From CAZEUZ01 sp964515805 (GTDB lineage Bacteria; Pseudomonadota; Gammaproteobacteria; Pseudomonadales; Cellvibrionaceae): 41,875 bases of DNA. The stretch lies in assembly GCA_964515805.1 (NCBI GenBank), contig CAZEUZ010000024.1, positions 1 through 41,875 of the forward strand, given 5' to 3'. A program made the translations under genes and the position numbers. The notes under the pieces are model-generated. The model was not told the DNA's origin, did not search any database, and saw nothing but the letters and a program-made list of their open reading frames with translations. Shown here in pieces: positions 25,383-34,348 of the stretch (positions are counted from its first letter, which is position 1; every line of letters begins with the position of its first letter).

Positions 25383-25880
25383 ATGGCTAGAGGGATAAAC
25401 AAAGTTATTTTGGTAGGAAATTGTGGTCAAGATCCTGAGGTAAAATATATGCCATCTGGAGGAGAAGTGACCAATGTTAGTATAGCAACATCAGAATCTT
25501 GGAAAGACAAGCAGACAGGTGAAAAACGTGATCGTACCGAGTGGCATCGTGTTGTATTTTTTAATCAGCTGGCAAAAATTGCTGGAGATTATCTACGCAA
25601 GGGTTCACAAATTTATGTTGAAGGATCTCTTCGCACCAGAAAGTGGCAAGATCAAAGTGGACAAGACCGTTACACTACAGAAATTGTAGCTAACGAAATG
25701 CAAATGCTCGGTACGCGATCATCTGCTAACAGTATGGACGGTGACCCCGGTTACACGACTGAAGATGCGCATATGACCACAAATAAAGAGACAACCGATA
25801 AGTCGCCTTCAAGGAACGATAGCTCAAATGATACGAAAGATAGTTTGGAAGATGCTTTTGACGACTACATGCCTTTTTGA
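25383..25880 (+). CDS. ssb: Single-stranded DNA-binding protein
   Basis: 165 residues. N-terminal OB fold (about 1-110) with ARGINKVILVGNCGQDPE, NVSIATSESWKDK and GSQIYVEGSLRTRKWQ, a disordered hydrophilic linker (about 112-150) and an acidic tip ending FDDYMPF, the protein-interaction tail of SSB (usually DDDIPF). AGGA lies upstream of the ATG. Downstream, the stop codon is 14 bases from the stop of rplQ on the other strand. Confidence 0.97.
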   Translation: MARGINKVILVGNCGQDPEVKYMPSGGEVTNVSIATSESWKDKQTGEKRDRTEWHRVVFFNQLAKIAGDYLRKGSQIYVEGSLRTRKWQDQSGQDRYTTEIVANEMQMLGTRSSANSMDGDPGYTTEDAHMTTNKETTDKSPSRNDSSNDTKDSLEDAFDDYMPF

Positions 25881-25895
25881 ACATGATCACATGTT
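25880..25895. terminator. Hairpin shared by convergent ssb and rplQ stops
   Basis: AACATG-ATCA-CATGTT is a 6-bp stem with a four-base loop that overlaps the last base of the ssb TGA and the last base of the rplQ TAA. Plus-strand sequence after it is pyrimidine-rich (TTAATCGTCTTCTTTT). The stem is AT-rich, so strength is doubtful, but it is the only terminator-like structure at this tail-to-tail junction. Confidence 0.35.
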
Positions 25896-26296
25896 TAATC
25901 GTCTTCTTTTATAGCTTCTTCCTCTGTTTCACCCTTTTTTTCGCGGCCGACAAGTTCGACATAAGCCATGGGCGCCTGATCACCTGTTCTGTAACCGCAT
26001 TTTAGTATACGTATATAACCACCTGGACGTTCTTCATAACGCGGACCAATTTCACTGAACAACTTGCCAACGGCCATTTTCGAACGCAGACGGTCGAACG
26101 CTAGGCGCCTATTGCTGACACTGTCTTTTTTTGACAAAGTGATGAGCGGTTCAGCCACACGACGCAACTCTTTTGCTTTGGGTAGTGTTGTCTTTATTAA
26201 CTCATGCTCAATCAGTGAAGCAGTCATGTTACGAAACATCGCTTTGCGATGACTGCTATTACGGTTCAGCTGACGTCCACTGTGTCTATGGCGCAT
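25895..26296 (-). CDS. rplQ: 50S ribosomal protein L17
   Basis: Last gene of the alpha operon. 133 residues (E. coli 127). The N-terminal MRHRHSGRQLNRNSSHRKAMFRNM is the strongly conserved L17 opening; the C-terminus has an additional acidic stretch (KKGETEEEAIKEDD) not seen in E. coli L17. 53 bases after rpoA. Its end nearly touches the convergent ssb gene. Confidence 0.98.
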   Translation of the reverse strand: MRHRHSGRQLNRNSSHRKAMFRNMTASLIEHELIKTTLPKAKELRRVAEPLITLSKKDSVSNRRLAFDRLRSKMAVGKLFSEIGPRYEERPGGYIRILKCGYRTGDQAPMAYVELVGREKKGETEEEAIKEDD

Positions 26297-26349
26297 AACT
26301 CGTTACTCTTTATTTAAACCTTGTTGATGAATCTGTAAGCAAATGCTAG

Positions 26350-27345
26350 TTAATCATTGTTACGCAGGGAGGCAGGCGGCCAATTTTCCAAACGCATACC
26401 CATTGACAACCCTTTAGACGCCAGCACGTCTTTGATTTCCGTCAATGATTTTTTGCCTAGATTAGGGGTCTTCAGTAATTCTGTTTCGGTACGCTGGATT
26501 AGATCACCTATATAATATAGGCTTTCAGCTTTCAGGCAGTTAGCAGAACGAACGGTCAGTTCTAAATCATCAACAGGCCGAAGTAGTATAGGATCTATTT
26601 CTTCTTCTTTCTCTTCGGGCTCCGACAAACTCTCACCTTCAAGATCAACAAATACCGCTAACTGGTGCTGCAGTATGGTCGCAGCACGGCGAATTGCCTC
26701 CTCGGGATCAATTGTACCGTCTGTTTCAAGATCCAATATCAATTTGTCTAAGTCAGTGCGTTGTTCAACACGGGCGCTATCTACTGTATAGGCCAAGCGG
26801 GTAACGGGGCTGTAGGATGCATCGAGTTGTAACCGGCCAATTGACTTAGTTTCATCTTCTTCACTTTGACGCATATCTGCAGGCTGGTAACCACGACCAC
26901 GAGCAACTGTCAGCTTTGCGTTGAACTCGATATCACCGGTTACTGTAGCAATGACATAATCGGGATTGACTATCTCTACTGCGTGATCGAGAACAATGTC
27001 TCCGGCAGTAATCTGGCATGGCCCTTTTTTAGATAAAGATAATGTTACACGGTCCTTCGTGTTATCGTGCATGATAACGGCAACATTCTTGAGATTCAGC
27101 AATATTTCAATAACATCTTCCTGTACACCTTCCAGGACACTGTATTCGTGCAAGACACCATCGATTTCAGCCTCGACAATTGAACACCCAGGCATAGAGG
27201 AGAGCAAAACACGTCGCAGAGCGTTACCAATTGTGTGTCCAAACCCGCGCTCCAGTGGTTCCAATACAACCTTGGCATGTGTACGTGAGTTCTCAGTTAC
27301 ATTGATATGACGCGGTGTTAAAAATTCATTAACTGCATCTTGCAT
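26350..27345 (-). CDS. rpoA: RNA polymerase alpha subunit
   Basis: 331 residues (E. coli 329). N-terminal dimerisation domain (about 1-235), with the dimer-interface segment GFGHTIGNALRRVLLSS (35-50), a Glu-rich linker (about 236-252) and the C-terminal domain (about 255-331) with LTVRSANCLK containing Arg266, equivalent to the UP-element-contacting Arg265 of E. coli, and the helix-hairpin-helix TPNLGKKSLTEIKD. 96 bases separate it from rpsD, with a hairpin in between. Confidence 0.98.
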   Translation of the reverse strand: MQDAVNEFLTPRHINVTENSRTHAKVVLEPLERGFGHTIGNALRRVLLSSMPGCSIVEAEIDGVLHEYSVLEGVQEDVIEILLNLKNVAVIMHDNTKDRVTLSLSKKGPCQITAGDIVLDHAVEIVNPDYVIATVTGDIEFNAKLTVARGRGYQPADMRQSEEDETKSIGRLQLDASYSPVTRLAYTVDSARVEQRTDLDKLILDLETDGTIDPEEAIRRAATILQHQLAVFVDLEGESLSEPEEKEEEIDPILLRPVDDLELTVRSANCLKAESLYYIGDLIQRTETELLKTPNLGKKSLTEIKDVLASKGLSMGMRLENWPPASLRNND

Positions 27346-27385
27346 GGAAGTACCTTAATTTCGATTAATATTTGCTTTCCGGACT

Positions 27386-27414
27386 ATTTATCACGAAATG
27401 CTAATGCGATAAAT
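27386..27414 (-). other. Hairpin between rpsD and rpoA
   Basis: In the transcript ATTTATCGC pairs with GTGATAAAT (one G-U pair) to give a 9-bp stem with an 11-base loop. No U-tract follows, so it looks like an mRNA processing or stability element rather than a terminator. Role is inference. Confidence 0.35.
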
Positions 27415-27441
27415 AACTTAAATTGACTTATGTCGACCGGG

Positions 27442-28059
27442 TTACTTAGAGTAAAGCTCAACAATGAGGCTTTCGTTGATTTCAGGTGGAAGATCATCCC
27501 GATCAGGTATACGTTTCAAGGTACCTTCCATCTTGCCAGAGTCAACTTCAACCCATTCGACTTCGCGCTGAGAAGCTATTTCCATAGCATTTTTTATGCG
27601 CAACTGATCTTTTGACTTTTGACTAACGCTTACTACATCATCAGCACTTACTTGGTAAGACGGGACATTAACAACTTCACCGTTTACCAGTATAGATTTA
27701 TGAGACACTAGTTGCCGTGACTCGGCACGAGTTGACCCAAAACCAATTCTGTAAACCACATTATCCAAACGGGATTCTAGTAGCTTTAGCAAGTTTTCAC
27801 CCGTTGCACCTTTACGACGTGCAGCTTCCTTGTAGTATTTGCGAAATTGTCTTTCCAACACACCGTACATCCGACGTACTTTTTGCTTTTCACGCAATTG
27901 CAAACCGTAATCCGATAAACGGCCACGACTGGCGCCATGTTGTCCTGGAGCAGTCTCTGCCTTACATTTTGACTCAAATGGCCTGACATTACTTTTAAGC
28001 TGTAAGTCAGTGCCTTCGCGTCGAGATAATTTACAAGTAGGTCCTACATAACGAGCCAT
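27442..28059 (-). CDS. rpsD: 30S ribosomal protein S4
   Basis: Primary 16S rRNA-binding protein and, in E. coli, translational repressor of the alpha operon. 205 residues (E. coli 206). Starts MARYVGPTCKLSRREGTDL; the S4 RNA-binding domain (about 93-155) contains RLDNVVYRIGFGSTRAESRQLVSHKSI. Only Cys9 and Cys32 are present in the N-terminal part, so it is the non-zinc form. Lies between rpsK (14 bases) and rpoA. Confidence 0.98.
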   Translation of the reverse strand: MARYVGPTCKLSRREGTDLQLKSNVRPFESKCKAETAPGQHGASRGRLSDYGLQLREKQKVRRMYGVLERQFRKYYKEAARRKGATGENLLKLLESRLDNVVYRIGFGSTRAESRQLVSHKSILVNGEVVNVPSYQVSADDVVSVSQKSKDQLRIKNAMEIASQREVEWVEVDSGKMEGTLKRIPDRDDLPPEINESLIVELYSK

Positions 28060-28073
28060 AATTTAATCCTCTG

Positions 28074-28466
28074 TTATACCCGACGCCTTTTGGGTGGACG
28101 ACAACCATTGTGTGGAATGGGCGTTACGTCAGTAATATTTGTAATTTTATAACCCACATTATTCAAAGCTCTGACAGCTGACTCTCTACCAGGTCCTGGG
28201 CCTCTGACTTTGACGTCCAAGTTTTTCAATCCATAGTCAAGTGCGCTCTGGCCAGCACGCTCGGCGGCAACTTGCGCTGCAAAAGGTGTACTTTTACGTG
28301 AACCACGGAAACCTGAGCCACCCGCTGTAGCCCAGCTCAACGTGTTTCCCTGACGATCAGTGATTGTGATGATCGTATTATTGAAAGAAGCATGGACATG
28401 AGCAATACCATCAACGACGGTGCTTTTAACTTTCTTACGAGCTGTTTGTTTAGTTGGCTTAGCCAT
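28074..28466 (-). CDS. rpsK: 30S ribosomal protein S11
   Basis: 130 residues (E. coli 129). Contains the conserved GIAHVHASFNNTIITITDRQGN core and the basic C-terminus TPIPHNGCRPPKRRRV, which binds the 16S platform. Located between rpsM and rpsD as in the standard alpha operon. Confidence 0.98.
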   Translation of the reverse strand: MAKPTKQTARKKVKSTVVDGIAHVHASFNNTIITITDRQGNTLSWATAGGSGFRGSRKSTPFAAQVAAERAGQSALDYGLKNLDVKVRGPGPGRESAVRALNNVGYKITNITDVTPIPHNGCRPPKRRRV

Positions 28467-28516
28467 TACAAATATTCCTGAATTTTGATTAAATCATTAA
28501 GCATATCGAGTAATAA

Positions 28517-28873
28517 TCACCTTTTAATTGGCTTGCGTGGTCCTTTTCGCGTACGTGCATTAGTCTTTGATCGTTGACCACGGACAGGGAGACTACGGCG
28601 ATGTCGAATACCTCGATAACAGCCCAAATCCATCAAGCGTTTAATATTCATCGAAACTTCGCGACGTAAATCACCTTCTACAGCAAATTTTCCTATTTCG
28701 GTACGAATACTGTCCACTTGCTCTTCGGAAAGATCACTTATTTTTGTGCTCTCAGCAATTCCAACAGCCTGACAAATCTTTTTGGCAGTGAGCCTTCCTA
28801 TGCCAAAGACATAAGTAAGAGAAATAACAGCATGTTTATTATCAGGTATATTTACACCAGCAATACGGGCCAT
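28517..28873 (-). CDS. rpsM: 30S ribosomal protein S13
   Basis: First gene of the alpha operon group. 118 residues, same as E. coli. Seen: ARIAGVNIPDNKHAVISLTYVFGIG at the N-terminus and RGIRHRRSLPVRGQRSKTNARTRKG at the basic C-terminus that reaches the decoding-region tRNAs. The 73-base gap upstream to rpmJ is where the S4 target lies in E. coli; I could not verify a pseudoknot by eye. Confidence 0.98.
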   Translation of the reverse strand: MARIAGVNIPDNKHAVISLTYVFGIGRLTAKKICQAVGIAESTKISDLSEEQVDSIRTEIGKFAVEGDLRREVSMNIKRLMDLGCYRGIRHRRSLPVRGQRSKTNARTRKGPRKPIKR

Positions 28874-28946
28874 TCAAACTTGCTCCACAAAAAAATAATT
28901 AATATAAATAGGTGTTAAGGCAAATCATATCGGATAGTTTTATCTA

Positions 28947-29063
28947 TTAACCTTGTCGTTGCTTGTGCCTGGGCTCTACACTACAAACCACTCGCAAGAC
29001 ACCCTTTCGACGTACAAGCTTACAATTTCGACATACTTTTTTTACTGAAGCGCGAACTTTCAT
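28947..29063 (-). CDS. rpmJ: 50S ribosomal protein L36
   Basis: 38 residues: opens MKVRASVKKVCRNC, and ends EPRHKQRQG. The zinc ligands of the C+ type L36 (Cys11, Cys14, Cys27, His33) are all present. It lies 41 bases after secY and 73 bases before rpsM, its usual place in gammaproteobacteria. Too short for ordinary ORF thresholds but unmistakable. Confidence 0.97.
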   Translation of the reverse strand: MKVRASVKKVCRNCKLVRRKGVLRVVCSVEPRHKQRQG

Positions 29064-29104
29064 AGATAATTCTCTCTTTAAACTCAAATGCAGTTATACG
29101 GATA

Positions 29105-30433
29105 TTATGCCTTGCCAGGATAACCTTTCAAGTTGGATTTTTTCATCAGTGAATCATATTGACTGGACATCAAATGTGATTGTACTTGAGACATAAAATC
29201 CATTAATACAACTACCACAATAAGCAGCGAAGTGCCTCCCAAGTAAAAAGGCAGGGATGCCGATACTATTAGAAACTGAGGCAAAAGACAGATAGCGGCC
29301 ATATATAAGGCACCCACTACCGTCAAACGTGTTAACACACTATCAATATATTTCGCCGACTGTTCACCGGGACGTATTCCAGGGATATAAGCCCCCGATT
29401 TTTTCAAATTATCCGCAACTTCTGTAGGATTAAACATCAGAGCGGTATAGAAAAAGCAGAAAAAAATGATAAAACCGGCAAACAATATAAAATTTAGAGG
29501 TTGACCAGGAGCTAACACTAGAGCAATTTCCTGCATTATCTCACTTGCCTTACCTTCACCTTGACCAAAAAAATTTGCAATAGTGGCCGGGAACAACAGT
29601 AAACTACTGGCGAAGATTGCAGGAATCACACCCGACATATTCAACTTTAGAGGCAGATGACTTGTCTGTGCTGCATATACTTTCCTGCCTTGTTGTCGCT
29701 TAGCATAGTTCACAGTGATACGTCGCTGACCACGCTCAAACATAACAATAAACCACATAATGCCGAGAGCAAGCACGCCGATTCCCAGCAACGCTAAGAG
29801 ATTTAGATCTCCTTGACGGGAACTCTCAAATGCCTGCCCTATCGCCGCTGGCATACCGGCAACGATAGCGGCAAATATCAACATTGAAATACCGTTACCG
29901 ATCCCTTTTTCAGTAACCTGCTCGCCTAACCACATCATGAAAACTGCACCGGTCAATAGTGACACGACAGCGACAAAATTAAAAAGAACGGGCGACATGC
30001 CAGGATAAGCTAGCGGTGCCAAGAAGCCGGTTGACATAGCCGTACCTTGTACTAAAGCTAACAAGACTGTCAGATAACGCGTGTATTGACTGATTTTTCG
30101 ACGCCCGGCATCACCCTCTTTCTTTAACTGACCCAACGAAGGCATCACTGCACTCATCAGTTGCATGATAATTGACGCAGATATATATGGCATAATGCCC
30201 AGCGCCAAGATACTCATTCGCTCTAAGGCGCCACCGGAAAACATGTTAGCCAAACCCAACAGTGTTCCTTCATTTTGTGAAAATATATCCGCAAGCCGAT
30301 CCGGATCAATTCCCGGAACCGGTATGTGGGTACCAATACGATAGACAATAATAGCCAAGAACAAAAAACGAAGACGAGACCAAAGCTCCGCTAGTCCCTT
30401 CTTGTTAACAGGCATTTCTCCAGGTTTTGCCAT
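29105..30433 (-). CDS. secY: Preprotein translocase subunit SecY
   Basis: Central channel of the SecYEG translocon in the inner membrane. 442 residues (E. coli 443) with ten membrane segments. Conserved IPVPGID and GGALERMSILALGIMPYISASIIMQL near the plug, GIGNGISMLIFA (about 178-189) and the cytoplasmic loop MFNPTEVADNLKKSGAYIPGIRPG (about 330-355) used by SecA and ribosome. Follows rplO by 26 bases. Confidence 0.98.
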   Translation of the reverse strand: MAKPGEMPVNKKGLAELWSRLRFLFLAIIVYRIGTHIPVPGIDPDRLADIFSQNEGTLLGLANMFSGGALERMSILALGIMPYISASIIMQLMSAVMPSLGQLKKEGDAGRRKISQYTRYLTVLLALVQGTAMSTGFLAPLAYPGMSPVLFNFVAVVSLLTGAVFMMWLGEQVTEKGIGNGISMLIFAAIVAGMPAAIGQAFESSRQGDLNLLALLGIGVLALGIMWFIVMFERGQRRITVNYAKRQQGRKVYAAQTSHLPLKLNMSGVIPAIFASSLLLFPATIANFFGQGEGKASEIMQEIALVLAPGQPLNFILFAGFIIFFCFFYTALMFNPTEVADNLKKSGAYIPGIRPGEQSAKYIDSVLTRLTVVGALYMAAICLLPQFLIVSASLPFYLGGTSLLIVVVVLMDFMSQVQSHLMSSQYDSLMKKSNLKGYPGKA

Positions 30434-30459
30434 CTTCTATTATTTCCAGATATTCTTTA

Positions 30460-30906
30460 CTAAACTTCGTGTACACTGCCACCAGCAGCTTCGATCGCTA
30501 ATCTGGCACCCTTAGTTACGGACAGCCCCTTGACTGTAACCGTTTTTTCCAGCTTACCGGATAGAAATATTTTCACTTTCTTAATATTCTGATTAATTAA
30601 GTTTGCTAAACGCAGTGTTTCCAAATTGACGATTTCACCATCAATCTTATTAAGTTCTGAAAGACGAATCTCAGAGGAAACTAATGCAATTCGGGAACTA
30701 AAGCCATACTTCGGAAGTCGCTTTTGCAAGGGCATTTGACCACCTTCAAAACCAGGCTTTACGCTTCCACCCGAACGCGACTTCAACCCTTTGTGACCAC
30801 GACCAGCCGTTTTACCCAGGCCACTGCCTATACCTCGTCCAACGCGCTTCTTCACTTTTCGGCTGCCAGCCACAGGAGCTAACGTGTTCAAATGCATGCT
30901 GTTCAT
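30460..30906 (-). CDS. rplO: 50S ribosomal protein L15
   Basis: 148 residues from the first ATG; an internal ATG three codons later (30897) gives MHLNTLAPVAG, matching the E. coli start MRLNTLSP better. AAGGG is 12 bases from the first ATG and 21 from the second, so the start is undecided. Basic Gly-rich N-terminal extension GRGIGSGLGKTAGRGHKGLKSR is the L15 signature. Confidence 0.97.
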   Translation of the reverse strand: MNSMHLNTLAPVAGSRKVKKRVGRGIGSGLGKTAGRGHKGLKSRSGGSVKPGFEGGQMPLQKRLPKYGFSSRIALVSSEIRLSELNKIDGEIVNLETLRLANLINQNIKKVKIFLSGKLEKTVTVKGLSVTKGARLAIEAAGGSVHEV

Positions 30907-30956
30907 AATTTTTCGTAACCCTTAACCTACTAGTAGCTTACTAGCGTTCAGAAATG

Positions 30957-31142
30957 TTAATTGTCTATAACTTTAACGAGATAATTAACTTTGTCGATCA
31001 TACCTCGGTTCGATGGCGTATCTTCCACTTCAACTGTGTGTCCAATGCGGCGTAATCCCAGCCCAATCAGACAAGCTTTGTGATTTGCCAAGCGTCCAGC
31101 AGAGCTTTTATATTGAGTGACCTTAATCGTTTTCCTCGCCAT
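30957..31142 (-). CDS. rpmD: 50S ribosomal protein L30
   Basis: 61 residues from the ATG at 31140-31142 (MARKTIKVTQYKSSAGRL), close to the usual 59. An in-frame ATG 21 bases upstream exists, but GGAAG lies six bases before the chosen ATG and the family starts there. Contains the L30 core GLRRIGHTVEVEDTPSNRGMI. Follows rpsE closely. Confidence 0.97.
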   Translation of the reverse strand: MARKTIKVTQYKSSAGRLANHKACLIGLGLRRIGHTVEVEDTPSNRGMIDKVNYLVKVIDN

Positions 31143-31164
31143 AGTTTTCTTCCAGATACGCAAG

Positions 31165-31677
31165 TTAATTTAGAATTTCCGCTACTGTTTTACCGCGTTT
31201 TGCAGCAACTTGTTCGGGAGAACTCATCTCATGCAAAGCTTCAAAAGTTGCACGTACAACATTGACAGAGTTGGTGGAACCGTAACACTTTCCCAGTACG
31301 TTTTGGACACCAGCGATTTCCAGTACCGCGCGCATCGCTCCACCTGCAATAACTCCTGTACCTTCGGAAGCCGGCTGCATATAGACTTTAGATGCACCAT
31401 GACGACCTTTGACAGGATACTGCAATGTATCACCATTTAGTTGAACCTGAATCATATTCCTGCGCGCGGATTCCATAGCTTTCTGAATTGCAATCGGTAC
31501 TTCTCGTGCTTTACCACGCCCAAAGCCAACACGACCGTTGCCATCCCCAACAACAGTAAGGGCAGTAAAGCCGAATATACGGCCACCTTTAACAGTTTTG
31601 GCAACGCGATTCACTTGAACTAACTTTTCTTGTAAACCTTCGGTGTTGCTATCGTCCTTTTTTTTACTGTAGGCCAT
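31165..31677 (-). CDS. rpsE: 30S ribosomal protein S5
   Basis: 170 residues (E. coli 167). Two-domain S5: double-stranded RNA-binding-like N half with LQEKLVQVNRVAKTVKGGRIFGF and the C half with GRGKAREVPIAIQKAMESARRNM. Helps set decoding accuracy together with S4. Confidence 0.98.
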   Translation of the reverse strand: MAYSKKKDDSNTEGLQEKLVQVNRVAKTVKGGRIFGFTALTVVGDGNGRVGFGRGKAREVPIAIQKAMESARRNMIQVQLNGDTLQYPVKGRHGASKVYMQPASEGTGVIAGGAMRAVLEIAGVQNVLGKCYGSTNSVNVVRATFEALHEMSSPEQVAAKRGKTVAEILN

Positions 31678-31718
31678 AATGATCTCTTCTTTTCTCTGCT
31701 TTACTTAATTTATCGGCT

Positions 31719-32069
31719 CTAGAATTCTAAACCAGCGCTGCGAGCTGCATCTGCTAATGCCTTCACACGACCGTGATATTTGAATCCACTACGATCAAAA
31801 GCAACCTTTGAAACACCCGCAGCTTTAGCTCTCGTAGCTATTAATTCACCGATATTTTTTGCTGCCGCTATGTTACCCGTAGGAGCAGAACGCAATTCCT
31901 TCTCCAAGGTAGAGGCGGTGACAAGCACTTTATTACCACTTCCAGAGATGATTTGAGCATATATGTGCCGTGGAGTGCGGTTAATACACAAACGTTCTGC
32001 CCCTAGCTCGCTAATCTTAGCACGAACCCTGCGTGCCCGACGCAAACGCGCTTGCTTCTTACTATTCAT
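31719..32069 (-). CDS. rplR: 50S ribosomal protein L18
   Basis: 116 residues (E. coli 117), 5S rRNA-binding. Seen: KKQARLRRARRVRAKI at the basic N-terminus, RTPRHIYAQII and C-terminal YHGRVKALADAARSAGLEF. 41 bases before rpsE. Confidence 0.98.
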   Translation of the reverse strand: MNSKKQARLRRARRVRAKISELGAERLCINRTPRHIYAQIISGSGNKVLVTASTLEKELRSAPTGNIAAAKNIGELIATRAKAAGVSKVAFDRSGFKYHGRVKALADAARSAGLEF

Positions 32070-32078
32070 AGTTGTTAC

Positions 32079-32612
32079 CTATTTCTTTTTAGCTTCTTTT
32101 CGACGAACGTGTTCATCATCATAGCGTACACCTTTTCCCTTGTAAGGTTCGGGCGGACGGAAAGCTCTGATTTCTGAAGCCACCTGACCGAGTAGCTGTT
32201 TGTCTGCACTTTTCAATAAAATTTCAGACTGACTCGGCGTTTCTGCCGTGACACCTTCTGGTAAGGCATAATCGACTGGGTGGGAAAAACCCAAGGTTAA
32301 ATTTAGCGTTTTCCCGCTTGCTTTAGCACGATAACCAACTCCATTAAGCACGAGTTTTCGCTCAAATCCACGAGTTACTCCCACTACCATGTTATTGACT
32401 AAAGAACGTGTAGTTCCAGCCAACGCCAATGCCTTTTTACTGGCTGAACGAGGAGAGAAAGTCAGAGTGCTTCCCTCCTGTTTTATTTCAACATGTTGGT
32501 TTAAAGGCAGTGCCAGGGTGCCTTTACTTCCCTTGAGGGTAAGGCTACGATCAGCCAGTTTGGTTTCAACACCAGTTGGCACTTCGACAGGACTTTTTGC
32601 AATACGTGACAT
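32079..32612 (-). CDS. rplF: 50S ribosomal protein L6
   Basis: 177 residues, same as E. coli. Duplicate L6 domains; MSRIAKSPVEVPTGVE start and the C-terminal signature PEPYKGKGVRY followed by a Lys-rich tail. Nine bases before rplR. Confidence 0.98.
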   Translation of the reverse strand: MSRIAKSPVEVPTGVETKLADRSLTLKGSKGTLALPLNQHVEIKQEGSTLTFSPRSASKKALALAGTTRSLVNNMVVGVTRGFERKLVLNGVGYRAKASGKTLNLTLGFSHPVDYALPEGVTAETPSQSEILLKSADKQLLGQVASEIRAFRPPEPYKGKGVRYDDEHVRRKEAKKK

Positions 32613-32642
32613 AGTTCTTAATTCTTGAAAAGACAGTAATAG

Positions 32643-33035
32643 TTAGAAGACGGTACAGAGTACTTCTCCTCCGACACCAATCGAACGAGCAGCTCGATCA
32701 GTAATTAATCCTTTGCTGGTAGACAAAACCGCTATACCCAAGCCACCTCTAACTGAAGGCAACTCAGTTTTATCGACATAACTACGCAAACCAGGGCGAC
32801 TAATACGGACCAATTCAGTAATTACAGGCTTACCTTCATAATATCTAAGAGTAATGCTCAGTATTGGCTTGGCTTCATCAGTGACATTATAATCCTCAAT
32901 GTAACCTTCACTTTTCAAAACTCCTGCCATATTGGCTTTTAATTTTGACGAAGGCATATCGACATTAATTTTGCCTGAACGCTGCGCATTGCGAATTCGA
33001 GTCAACATATCAGCTAGCGGGTCCTGCATACTCAT
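32643..33035 (-). CDS. rpsH: 30S ribosomal protein S8
   Basis: 130 residues, same as E. coli. Opens MSMQDPLADMLTRIRNAQ, ends with STSKGLITDRAARSIGVGGEVLCTVF. In E. coli S8 represses the spc operon at a site near rplX-rplE; I did not find such a site by eye here. Confidence 0.98.
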   Translation of the reverse strand: MSMQDPLADMLTRIRNAQRSGKINVDMPSSKLKANMAGVLKSEGYIEDYNVTDEAKPILSITLRYYEGKPVITELVRISRPGLRSYVDKTELPSVRGGLGIAVLSTSKGLITDRAARSIGVGGEVLCTVF

Positions 33036-33073
33036 AATAACTTGCTCCTAATTAATACTTGGTTTGCCAGGAG

Positions 33074-33379
33074 TTACCAGCTAGCCTTGACTAGACCTGG
33101 CACATCGCCACGCATAGCAGCTTCTCGAAGCTTATTGCGACACAATCCAAACTTACGATATACACCATGAGGTCGTCCAGTTAAACGACAGCGACGCTGC
33201 TGACGACAAGGACTTGCATCTCTGGGCAAACGCTGTAGTTTCTGTTGCGCCTGCCAGATTTCGTCTTGGGATGAAGCTGTACTGTTAATAATACCTTTCA
33301 GCTGCTTGCGTTTAGCCGCATATTTAACCGATATTTGCATCCGCTTTTTTTCGCGCGCTATCATAGATTTTTTTGCCAT
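33074..33379 (-). CDS. rpsN: 30S ribosomal protein S14 (zinc-free long form)
   Basis: 101 residues, the long form. It has CRQQRRCRLTGRPHGVYRKFGLCRNKLRE but not the two CxxC pairs of the zinc-binding short paralogue. C-terminal DVPGLVKASW is the S14 end. Lies 37 bases downstream of rplE. Confidence 0.98.
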   Translation of the reverse strand: MAKKSMIAREKKRMQISVKYAAKRKQLKGIINSTASSQDEIWQAQQKLQRLPRDASPCRQQRRCRLTGRPHGVYRKFGLCRNKLREAAMRGDVPGLVKASW

Positions 33380-33416
33380 AATTTTAGTTCACTCGCCCTA
33401 ACAGTGTTTATTACTA

Positions 33417-33956
33417 CTATTTCCTAAGTGGAAAATTAAATGCACGCAGTAGTGCGCGGCCTTCATCATCATTACGTGCAGTGGTTGTAATGCAGATGTC
33501 GAGGCCACGGAGTTTGTCGATTTTGTCATAATCGATCTCGGGGAAGATGATTTGCTCATTCACTCCCATGGAGAAATTCCCCAATCCGTCAAACTGCTTG
33601 GGGCTAATCCCACGAAAATCACGCATGCGTGGTATAGCAATAAGTATTAAGCGCTCTAGAAAATCGTACATGCGCTTGCGACGAAGCGTTACTTTGCACC
33701 CAATAGGCCAATCTTCACGCACTTTAAAACCTGCTATTGACTTTCTTGCCTTTGTTACGACTGGCTGCTGACCTGCTATTTGCTGCAAATCAGAAACAGC
33801 ATTCGTCAGCACTTTTTTGTCACCAATGGCCTCACCCACACCCATGTTAATGGTTATTTTGGTGATACGAGGAACTTCCATTATATTGGCCAACTCCAGT
33901 TGATCTTTTAACTTGGGAGCTATTTCCTCTAGGTATTGTTTTTTCAGACTATCCAT
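33417..33956 (-). CDS. rplE: 50S ribosomal protein L5
   Basis: 179 residues, as in E. coli; binds 5S rRNA. Seen: MEVPRITKITINMGVGEA, QQPVVTKARKSIAGFKVREDWPIGCKVTLRR and GMDICITTTARND-type C-terminus (GLDICITTTARNDDEGR). Confidence 0.98.
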   Translation of the reverse strand: MDSLKKQYLEEIAPKLKDQLELANIMEVPRITKITINMGVGEAIGDKKVLTNAVSDLQQIAGQQPVVTKARKSIAGFKVREDWPIGCKVTLRRKRMYDFLERLILIAIPRMRDFRGISPKQFDGLGNFSMGVNEQIIFPEIDYDKIDKLRGLDICITTTARNDDEGRALLRAFNFPLRK

Positions 33957-34004
33957 TACACCTTACCGTTTCAGCCTCTACTGTCTAATTAGAGAACTTA
34001 GATT

Positions 34005-34325
34005 TTAGGAAGCGTCTACTGCTTCGTCATTAGATTTAAATACACGAATTTTCCTTCCATCTTCCTGTATTTTAAACCCGACTTTATCCGCTTTCTTAGT
34101 CGACTTATTAAATATTGCAACATTAGAGATTTGTATTGGAGATTCGCGTTCGACAATACCACCAGCTTGCCCGATTTGAGGATTAGGCTTCTGATGTTTT
34201 TTGACCATTTGTACACCACTGACAATCAAAAGGTTATTGTTCAGAACTTTAACTACCCTGCCATATTTACCTTTGTCTTTACCGGCGGTTACTATGACTT
34301 CATCGTTGCACTTAATTTTACGCAT
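34005..34325 (-). CDS. rplX: 50S ribosomal protein L24
   Basis: 106 residues (E. coli 104). KOW motif at the N-terminus (DEVIVTAGKDKGKYGRVVKV) and the KKHQKPNPQIGQAGGIVERE segment. 48 bases before rplE, 23 after rplN. Confidence 0.98.
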   Translation of the reverse strand: MRKIKCNDEVIVTAGKDKGKYGRVVKVLNNNLLIVSGVQMVKKHQKPNPQIGQAGGIVERESPIQISNVAIFNKSTKKADKVGFKIQEDGRKIRVFKSNDEAVDAS

Positions 34326-34348
34326 TTGTCTTTCCTCGAGATAGATTT